This document shows, piece after piece, positions 57,875 through 64,000 of a DNA stretch of 64,000 nucleotides (positions are counted from its first letter, which is position 1; each line of letters begins with the position of its first letter). The notes under the pieces were generated by a model. It was given only the letters and a program-made list of their open reading frames with translations. It did not search any database and was not told the origin of the DNA. The stretch covers positions 104,820-168,819 of the forward strand of contig JACRBL010000046.1 in assembly GCA_016234485.1 (NCBI GenBank). Reading direction: 5' to 3'. Both the position numbers and the translations under genes were made by a program. The DNA comes from Chloroflexota bacterium (GTDB lineage: Bacteria > Chloroflexota > Anaerolineae > Anaerolineales > Villigracilaceae).

Positions 57875-60031
57875 ATGACGAAAAAACGTAACACCATCAT
57901 TGCCCTGATGTTGATCCCGCTTCTCATCCTGACCTGCGCGGGCGCGACCCTCCCAGCCGTTTCCTGCCCCACGCCTGCCGCGCCTCCTCCGCTCACGATT
58001 CAGTCGCGTCCCTTCCTGATGGGATTCACGCGCTGGCCGCCCGAAGCCACCGCGCAAGGCGTCGCACGCATGAACGCCTTCCTCGCCGATCACGGCGACC
58101 TGACCGCCATCCACCTCGATGGCGGCATCCCGTGGAACGAAGCGCTAAACGGCGTCCCGCTCCCCAGCGCGGTGATGAACGAATGGAAGAACACGCGCGA
58201 GGCCGTCCCTGCCGCGCATCAAATTTATCTGGCCCTCACGCCGATCAACACCAATCGCAATGGGCTGGCCGAATATTGGAAAAAGACCAACAACGAACCC
58301 TTGCCCGCGCCGTGGAACGCCTACGCATTCGATAACGCGCAGGTGAAGAAGGCCTACCTGAATTACGTGCGCCGCGCCGTCAATTATTTTCATCCCGATT
58401 ATCTCGCCATCGGAATCGAAGCCAACATCGTGCAGGTCAACGCGCCGGAGAAGTGGGCGGCCTACAAACGCCTGCATCGCTATATTTACACCGAGTTGAA
58501 AAAGTCGCATCCCGACCTGCCCATCTTCCTGACCTTTTCCGTCAATCATATGAACGGGTTGGACGGCGGGGACACCGCCGCGCAAAAGAAGGAAATCAAA
58601 ACCCTCCTGCCCTATTCGGATATTGTCGGCCTGAGCGCGTATCCTTATGGTTGGGCCTACAACAGCGGCAGTCCCGCGCCCATCCCGCAGAATTTCTTCG
58701 ACGTGGCGTTATCGTTCGGCAAGCCGATCGCCATCGCCGAGTCGGGCGTCCCCTCGCGGGCGTTCACCGCCTACGGAAAAACGTACAAGTTCAGCGAAGC
58801 CTATCAGGCGCAGTGGATCAAATTCCTGCTCAAAAAAGCCTACGATCATAATTTCGTCTTCGTCGTCAATTGGACCGGCATTGACTTCGACAAACTGCTC
58901 GCCATCCTTCCGCCCGAAATGCGCGAACTGGCAAGGTTCTGGGCCTACACCGGGCTCGAAAAAAGCAACGCCTGCGCCAAGCGCGCCCTGCCCATCTGGG
59001 ATGATTATCTCAACCTGCCCTATCCAGAAGCAAAGACCCTTTACGGCTTCTTCCCCTCCCCGCCGCAAGTGACGATCGAGAGCGTGTTCCAGCATTACGA
59101 AGACCTCGGCCAACTGGCGGATTTCGTTCTCTTTCAACACAATGTCCCCTGGCTGGATTTTGTGAACAGCGTCGCCGGCGAGAGTCGGGCGCGGACGGAC
59201 ATCATCAACCAGCAGACGTTGGCAACCCAAAACGGCCTCGGCTCCATCTACGTGGTGGACGCGCTCAACGGTCTGAATCGACGAGAGTTCAAGGGCTTGC
59301 CCGTCGGCTGGGAGGCGTCGTTCGCCAATCCGCAAGTCCGCGCGGCGTTTAAGAATTACACGCTCTGGGTCGTGCGCACGTTCCATCCCCGCTATCTTGG
59401 GCTGGCATCCGAGATCAACACCTACATGGACGCCTACCCCAACGACGCCGCGAATTTCGTCAGCCTGTATCACGAGGTATACGCGCAGGTGAAAGCCGAG
59501 GCGCCGAACACGCAGGTCTTCGTCACCTTTCAATGGGACGATCTGAACAACATGTGGCCGCAACCCGAGGAGGGACACGGCCCGCCGTTGACCGTGAACT
59601 GGGAGCAGGTGGAGGCCTACGAGCCGCATCTGGACTTGTGGGTGATCTCCTCATACCCGTACTTTATCTTCCCCTCGGGCGCGGACATCCCCGCCGACTA
59701 CTACTCCCGCCTCCTCGATCGGACCGATAAGCCGGTCGCGGTGGCCGAGGGCGGATGGACCTCCCGCGACGTTTCCACGATCCACGCCACGCCTGCAGAT
59801 CAAGTAGCGTATCTGAACGCCATCCACAACCAGATGGGATCGCGCCTGGCCTTTTGGGTGTACCTGCTCCTCAACGACATTGACATGGAGTCTTACATCG
59901 AAATGATGGAGCAACAAGGCGTCTCTGTGGACGACATCACCACCCTCAGCCTGTTCGCCTCGCTCGGCCTGCGCGAAATGGACGGAACGCCCAAACCCGC
60001 GCTGGAGGTGTGGATGGGATTCAGAAGGTAG
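57875..60031 (+). CDS. secreted duplicated-domain glycosidase-like lipoprotein
   Basis: 718 residues. Signal peptide with lipobox (IALMLIPLLILTCAG). Two similar TIM-barrel domains in tandem: GFTRWPPEATAQGV and IPWNEALNG near the start; GFFPSPPQVTIESV and VPWLDFVNS in the second half. Each has a conserved LGLASEINTY/LAIGIEANIV stretch with Glu and a later AIAESG/VAVAEGG with Glu, the layout of clan GH-A (GH53-like arabinogalactanase). It follows the RAYT locus; the N-terminal start at 57875 is the first good signal peptide. Confidence 0.78.
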   Translation: MTKKRNTIIALMLIPLLILTCAGATLPAVSCPTPAAPPPLTIQSRPFLMGFTRWPPEATAQGVARMNAFLADHGDLTAIHLDGGIPWNEALNGVPLPSAVMNEWKNTREAVPAAHQIYLALTPINTNRNGLAEYWKKTNNEPLPAPWNAYAFDNAQVKKAYLNYVRRAVNYFHPDYLAIGIEANIVQVNAPEKWAAYKRLHRYIYTELKKSHPDLPIFLTFSVNHMNGLDGGDTAAQKKEIKTLLPYSDIVGLSAYPYGWAYNSGSPAPIPQNFFDVALSFGKPIAIAESGVPSRAFTAYGKTYKFSEAYQAQWIKFLLKKAYDHNFVFVVNWTGIDFDKLLAILPPEMRELARFWAYTGLEKSNACAKRALPIWDDYLNLPYPEAKTLYGFFPSPPQVTIESVFQHYEDLGQLADFVLFQHNVPWLDFVNSVAGESRARTDIINQQTLATQNGLGSIYVVDALNGLNRREFKGLPVGWEASFANPQVRAAFKNYTLWVVRTFHPRYLGLASEINTYMDAYPNDAANFVSLYHEVYAQVKAEAPNTQVFVTFQWDDLNNMWPQPEEGHGPPLTVNWEQVEAYEPHLDLWVISSYPYFIFPSGADIPADYYSRLLDRTDKPVAVAEGGWTSRDVSTIHATPADQVAYLNAIHNQMGSRLAFWVYLLLNDIDMESYIEMMEQQGVSVDDITTLSLFASLGLREMDGTPKPALEVWMGFRR

Positions 60032-60074
60032 GCGAGTTGAGGGCAACCCTCATTCGAGAATTTGCATCCTCTTT

Positions 60075-60139
60075 AGAACCTATCCGAACCCCCCCGGAAT
60101 GCGGACTTAAGTCCGCATTCCGATATTCGGATAGGTTCT
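60075..60139. repeat. nested palindrome after the glycosidase gene
   Basis: Outer arms AGAACCTATCCGAA (60075-60088) and TTCGGATAGGTTCT (60126-60139) enclose a perfect 26-nt palindrome GGAATGCGGACTT-AAGTCCGCATTCC (60096-60121). No T-run follows directly. The rest of 60032-60326 is AT-rich and holds no gene that I can see. Confidence 0.8.
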
Positions 60140-60326
60140 TAGTGACTTAGGTCAAGCAACCCAATTTGCATATTATTTTTTATTACAAAAATTCCTTGCA
60201 ATTTTGAAACCTATCAAATTAGTAAGGTGGTAAAATCGGCTTATGAAATCCATTTAGTATCTGGTTTTAGACAGTGGGACTTGAAAACCATATAGAAAAT
60301 AAATTAGTTTCCAAAATAGGAGTCCC

Positions 60327-60554
60327 ATGAAAAGCAGAGTCCAGGATCTGGCTGAAAAAATCAACATGACATACTACGAGTTTCTCGGGGAAATGCGAAA
60401 ACTGGGATGTAGTGAACCAACCGCGAGCAAAATCTGGCGGGGGGATTATGAGGATTTCGATAATTTCACCGATAACGATATGTACCTGAGCAATCTTCGC
60501 AAAGCGGCGTCCGTCTTGCAAGTAACGACGAAAGGACTCCTGCCCGATAAATAA
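60327..60554 (+). CDS. small helix-turn-helix protein
   Basis: 75 residues. ATG behind AGGAG. TYYEFLGEMRKLGCSEPTASKIWRGDY reads as a helix-turn-helix, and the rest (SNLRKAASVLQVTTKGLL) as one more DNA-binding-protein-like helix pair of the XRE/Cro type. Located just before the giant secreted protein; it may regulate that gene, by position only. Confidence 0.6.
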   Translation: MKSRVQDLAEKINMTYYEFLGEMRKLGCSEPTASKIWRGDYEDFDNFTDNDMYLSNLRKAASVLQVTTKGLLPDK

Positions 60555-60609
60555 CAGCGGGGGGCAAGAAACTGTATTATTTCCAAATGAACTTCCCGAG
60601 GAGAAAAAA

Positions 60610-63600
60610 ATGAAAACATCAACTCTTACGAAACAAGTTGTCTTCGCGATCATGATTGTTATGCTCGCGTTGGCGGTCTTACCTGTTCAACCCGCGCACG
60701 CGGCGGCTTGTTCATGGGACGGCAGTTCCAGCACAGCCTGGGCTACCGGCGCCAACTGGACAGGTTGCTCGGGAGGGGGCGGCGTGCCTGCCAATATTGA
60801 TACGATCACGATTCCCAGCGGAGTCCCAAACCAGCCAACGCTTGGCGGAGGCGGCGCAACCATTGCTGGCTTGACGGTCAATTCCGGGGCTACGCTTACC
60901 CTCGGAACCCAAACTCTAAATGTAAACGGCCCCATCAGTAACGCTGGTACGATTACTGCAAGTTCTGGTCGCCTCACGCAACAAACAACAGGCGACTTTA
61001 CGAATAGCGGCACAGTCACATTCACTGGAAACGGTAGAATTTATTTCGCAGGGAATGTGACGAATACCGGCACACTGGCATTAGGTTCCGCCGAAGTCAG
61101 GTTTTACGGAGCGGATGCCGGCCCATTCACAGTCGCCGCTTTTTCAACAACCGGCGATATAGACTGGCGCAAAACTGCTGGTACGGTTACCTTCGCCGGC
61201 AATGTGAGCGCGGCCCAACTGCTCATGGACAATGGCAATGGCGAGGCGGGTACGCTGATCCTCGGGTCGGGAAACACCTTTACCTTCCCAACCGTTGCCA
61301 CGATCAGCGGAGTTGCGTTTACCAATAATGGCACACTCACCGTGGCAACAGCGCTTTCCGGCACAGGCACGTTGACGAATTCTTCCACCGGCACGCTCAA
61401 CCTCACTGGCGGCGCTTCTTCAATTACAACACTCGCCAACGCGGGCATTGTAAACATGAGTGGAGCGTCCATCAGTTCCACCGCTCTCGCGAACTTTACC
61501 AACACTGGGACGGTTAATCTCAACACTACCGGAGCAATCACAGGCATCACCAACAATGCTAACGGTACCGTTAACCTGACCAATTCAGGCACGATCACCT
61601 CGTTCAATAACGCTACTTCCACCAGCACGCTAAACATTAGCGACCTCACCCCGCCCACCATTACTACGCTTACCGTAACTGCCGCTGGAAACACTGTCAA
61701 TTACAACGGCGCCGGCGCGCAAACAATCAACACAGTGCCTACTTATAGCAACCTCTCCACGGGTGGAAGCGGCATCAAAACAGCCGGCGGCGTCATGAAT
61801 ATCAATGCCAATCTCACGGTTGGCTCCGTCACAACATTTAGCACAGCGAATAGCGTCAACATTGGCGGCAACTGGACGGTGGATGGGACATTTACCCAGA
61901 CGGCCGCGACAACCACATTTACCGGCGGCGGCACACACGCCTGCGCGGGGGCTGGCGCCATACAATTCAACAACCTAACCACCAGCAGTCAAACCATCAA
62001 CGCAGGCTCTTGCGATATTCGCATCGTCGGCAACTGGACCCATGGAACGGCCGGTACATTCAACGCGCAAACCAGCACAGTCACGTTTAATGGCGGCGGC
62101 GCTCAGTCGCAACCTACTACCGCGTTTGTTCCGCAATTTTATAACATGACCGTCAACAAGTCGGGTGGAACCCTGAGCCCAGGGCGTGTTTGGACTGTGA
62201 CCAACAACTTCCTGTTGACTCTCGGAGCCTTTGCCCCGGCAAGTACTTCCAGTTTCAATAACGCAACTCTGAATGGCGGGACGTTCACTGCCCCGGCAGG
62301 CGGCAATCTCAACGTCAGCGGGAACTGGACGAGAAACGGCGGCACGTTCACCGCGGGAACTGGCACGGTCACCTTCAACGGGCCGGGCGCGCAAACCATC
62401 GGCGGCTCTTCTGCCACTGCGTTCAACAACCTGATCTTTAGCGGCTCCGGCGCGAAGTCCATGGGACCCGCCGGTACTTCTGTCGCTGGCAACCTGACCA
62501 TCACCAGTCCCGCCACGGCCAGCGTGGGCAATGGATTGAATCTTTCCGTGGGATCTCTCACGCTGGGCGCGTTGGGCACGGCTCCCGGTACATGGGGTTA
62601 TGCAGTTGCCAGTCCGCCGGCGTATGCCAATCCCACCTATTTTGCCAATACAACCGGTTATCTGACCGTGGGAACGGATACGCGCGGCGCGTCCACCGTG
62701 ACGGTCACCGGCACGACCTCGTTCAATTACAACGGCGCGCCGCAAGGACCGGACACATCCACCGTGACCGGCTCATCTGGCGCGGTCACCTACAGTTATG
62801 CAGGAACCGGCGGAACGATCTACGGGCCGAGCTCCACCAAGCCCACGAATGCGGGAACCTACGCCGTGACTGCAACCGTGGCGGCGGACGGGTACTATAG
62901 CGCGGCTTCTTCCAGCGCGACGCCTTTCACCATCAACAAAGCCAACCAGGCCACGCTGACCATCACTGGTCCCGCCTCCATGACCTTCGGCGATGCCGAC
63001 GCGACCATCACAACTTCTGGCGGCTCCGGCTCTGGCGCAGTGACCTTCGATGCGGGCGCTTCCACCGCTTGTTCGATTGTGGCTGGCAACCTGCACGTTC
63101 TCTCCGGAACTGGTACTTGCGATATTACAGCCACCAAAGCCGCGGACAGCAACTACAACTCCATCACAAGCGCGTCCTTTGCCGTAACAATCAACAAAGC
63201 CAACCAGGCCGCGTTGACCATCACCGCTCCCGCCTCCATGACTTTCGGCGATGCTGATGCCACCATTTCCTATTCGGGCGGCACCACTGGCGGCGCGGTG
63301 ACCTTCGACGCAGGCGCTTCCACCGCCTGTTCGATCGTAGCTGGCAAACTGCATGTGGTTTCTGGTACCGGCACCTGTGACATCACCGCCACAATGGCTG
63401 GCGATAATGACTACAACCCGGTGACCAGCGCCTCCTTCGCCGTGACGATCAACAAAGCCAATCAGGCCACGCTGACCATCACCGGCCCTGCCTCCATGGC
63501 CTTCGGCGATGCTGACGCGACCATCACGACTTCCGGCGGCTCCGGCACAGGCGCGGTGACTTTCGATGCGGGCGCGTCCACGGCCTGCTCCATCGTGGCC

Positions 63601-64000
63601 GGCAACCTGCATGTTCTCTCCGGAACCGGTACTTGCGATATCACCGCCACCAAAGCCGCGGATAACGATTACAACTCCACCACCAGCGCCTCCTTCGCGG
63701 TCACCATTAGCAAAGCCAACCAGGCCGCGTTGACCATCACCGGCCCTGCATCAATGACTTTCGGCGATGCGGACGCCACCATCACCACCTCCGGCGGCTC
63801 CGGCTCTGGCGCAGTGACCTTCGATGCGGGCGCTTCCACCGCTTGTTCCATCGTAGCCGGTAAACTCCACGTTCTCTCCGGCACTGGCACTTGCGACATC
63901 ACCGCCACCAAAGCCGCGGATAACGATTACAACTCCACCACCAGCGCCTCCTTCGCGGTCACCATTAGCAAAGCCAACCAGGCCGCGTTGACCATCACCG
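60610..64000 (+). CDS. giant secreted repeat protein (3' end beyond window)
   Basis: Open from the ATG at 60610 (GAGGAG 7 nt upstream) through the window end, 1130 codons without stop. Signal peptide of about 34 residues (MLALAVLPVQPAHAA). Residues 35-700 are Gly/Thr/Asn/Ser-rich beta-helix-like repeats (GTVTFTG, GTLTLG, ISNAGTITA), then an MBG Ig-like domain (YNGAPQGPDTSTVTG), then at least four identical-length Ig-like repeats of 86 residues starting at 62935, 63193, 63451 and 63709, with a fifth at 63967. Likely a surface or secreted adhesion protein. Minus-strand frames here are antisense artefacts. Confidence 0.85.
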   Translation, partial: MKTSTLTKQVVFAIMIVMLALAVLPVQPAHAAACSWDGSSSTAWATGANWTGCSGGGGVPANIDTITIPSGVPNQPTLGGGGATIAGLTVNSGATLTLGTQTLNVNGPISNAGTITASSGRLTQQTTGDFTNSGTVTFTGNGRIYFAGNVTNTGTLALGSAEVRFYGADAGPFTVAAFSTTGDIDWRKTAGTVTFAGNVSAAQLLMDNGNGEAGTLILGSGNTFTFPTVATISGVAFTNNGTLTVATALSGTGTLTNSSTGTLNLTGGASSITTLANAGIVNMSGASISSTALANFTNTGTVNLNTTGAITGITNNANGTVNLTNSGTITSFNNATSTSTLNISDLTPPTITTLTVTAAGNTVNYNGAGAQTINTVPTYSNLSTGGSGIKTAGGVMNINANLTVGSVTTFSTANSVNIGGNWTVDGTFTQTAATTTFTGGGTHACAGAGAIQFNNLTTSSQTINAGSCDIRIVGNWTHGTAGTFNAQTSTVTFNGGGAQSQPTTAFVPQFYNMTVNKSGGTLSPGRVWTVTNNFLLTLGAFAPASTSSFNNATLNGGTFTAPAGGNLNVSGNWTRNGGTFTAGTGTVTFNGPGAQTIGGSSATAFNNLIFSGSGAKSMGPAGTSVAGNLTITSPATASVGNGLNLSVGSLTLGALGTAPGTWGYAVASPPAYANPTYFANTTGYLTVGTDTRGASTVTVTGTTSFNYNGAPQGPDTSTVTGSSGAVTYSYAGTGGTIYGPSSTKPTNAGTYAVTATVAADGYYSAASSSATPFTINKANQATLTITGPASMTFGDADATITTSGGSGSGAVTFDAGASTACSIVAGNLHVLSGTGTCDITATKAADSNYNSITSASFAVTINKANQAALTITAPASMTFGDADATISYSGGTTGGAVTFDAGASTACSIVAGKLHVVSGTGTCDITATMAGDNDYNPVTSASFAVTINKANQATLTITGPASMAFGDADATITTSGGSGTGAVTFDAGASTACSIVAGNLHVLSGTGTCDITATKAADNDYNSTTSASFAVTISKANQAALTITGPASMTFGDADATITTSGGSGSGAVTFDAGASTACSIVAGKLHVLSGTGTCDITATKAADNDYNSTTSASFAVTISKANQAALTIT
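62935..63966 (+). repeat. 258-bp in-frame tandem repeats (4 full copies, 5th starts at 63967)
   Basis: Period exactly 258 nt, codons AAC-AAA-GCC-AAC-CAG at each start (AGC in copies 4-5). Each unit encodes an Ig-like domain with Cys pair SACS/TGTCDIT. Confidence 0.92.

Noticed and set aside
61104-63911. Long minus-strand frames opposite the giant secreted protein
   Set aside because: The plus-strand frame runs unbroken from a good start and signal peptide and encodes clear Ig-like repeats; the minus frames encode low-complexity Ala/Val/Pro or Gly/His text and have no ribosome binding sites.

Overview
The window looks like a chromosomal contig from an anaerobic or facultative Chloroflexota bacterium, most likely of the Anaerolineae. 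This is inferred from gene content and style, not from a marker gene: a fused nuoCD in a split complex I cluster, a two-subunit 2-oxoacid:ferredoxin oxidoreductase, several probably leaderless genes with a -10 box 6-8 nt before the ATG, and many short palindromic intergenic repeats. Base composition is moderately GC-rich in housekeeping genes and clearly AT-rich in the accessory genes (about 13.1-14.5, 24.0-27.1 and 52.9-54.7 kb).

Layout. 0-7.2 kb: lipoprotein end, class III aminotransferase, M23 peptidase, ABC exporter pair, small lipoprotein, thioesterase, glycosyltransferase. 7.2-12.4 kb: a leftward iron-sulfur/complex I cluster (iscX-nuoB-nuoCD-nuoI-mrp) facing a SufR-like regulator. 12.4-15.5 kb: a rearranged Rhs locus with a displaced tip carrying a zincin-type toxin domain, a candidate lipoprotein immunity gene, an rhs core fragment, and duplicated pieces of both rhs and the regulator gene. 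15.5-23.8 kb: AlaX, two membrane proteins of unknown function, RicT, a PIG-L deacetylase and an M20 amidohydrolase. 23.9-27.1 kb: three AT-rich genes of unknown function, each preceded by the 3' tail of a type I restriction specificity gene (hsdS). 27.3-34.3 kb: GntR regulator, korAB, arfB, EamA transporter, secreted arabinofuranosidase-like enzyme. 34.4-43.2 kb: leftward amino-acid and energy metabolism (argF, rocD, ald, CoA-transferase, pyk), PPK2, a flavin-binding-type protein and VapBC. 43.3-46.4 kb: MoxR/DUF58/MBL operon. 46.8-56.2 kb: tRNA-Arg followed by a defence island (HsdR, an AbiEii-type toxin-antitoxin pair, fused HsdMS, a HEPN protein, a SIR2-like DUF4917 protein, Mrr-like and Vsr-like nucleases). 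56.2-57.8 kb: repeats and a REP-associated transposase whose own gene contains two REP palindromes. 57.8-64 kb: duplicated-domain glycosidase-like lipoprotein, small HTH protein, and the start of a giant secreted protein with exact 258-bp repeats, open to the window edge.

The best candidates for undescribed biology are the hsdS-tail cassette array (23.9-27.1 kb), the HEPN/SIR2-like pair in the tRNA-linked defence island (52.9-54.7 kb), the REP/RAYT locus (57.0-57.8 kb), the Rhs zincin-toxin rearrangement (12.4-15.0 kb) and the SufR-like/iscX/nuo/mrp arrangement (7.2-12.4 kb). A recurring theme is short palindromes inserted in frame inside coding sequences.
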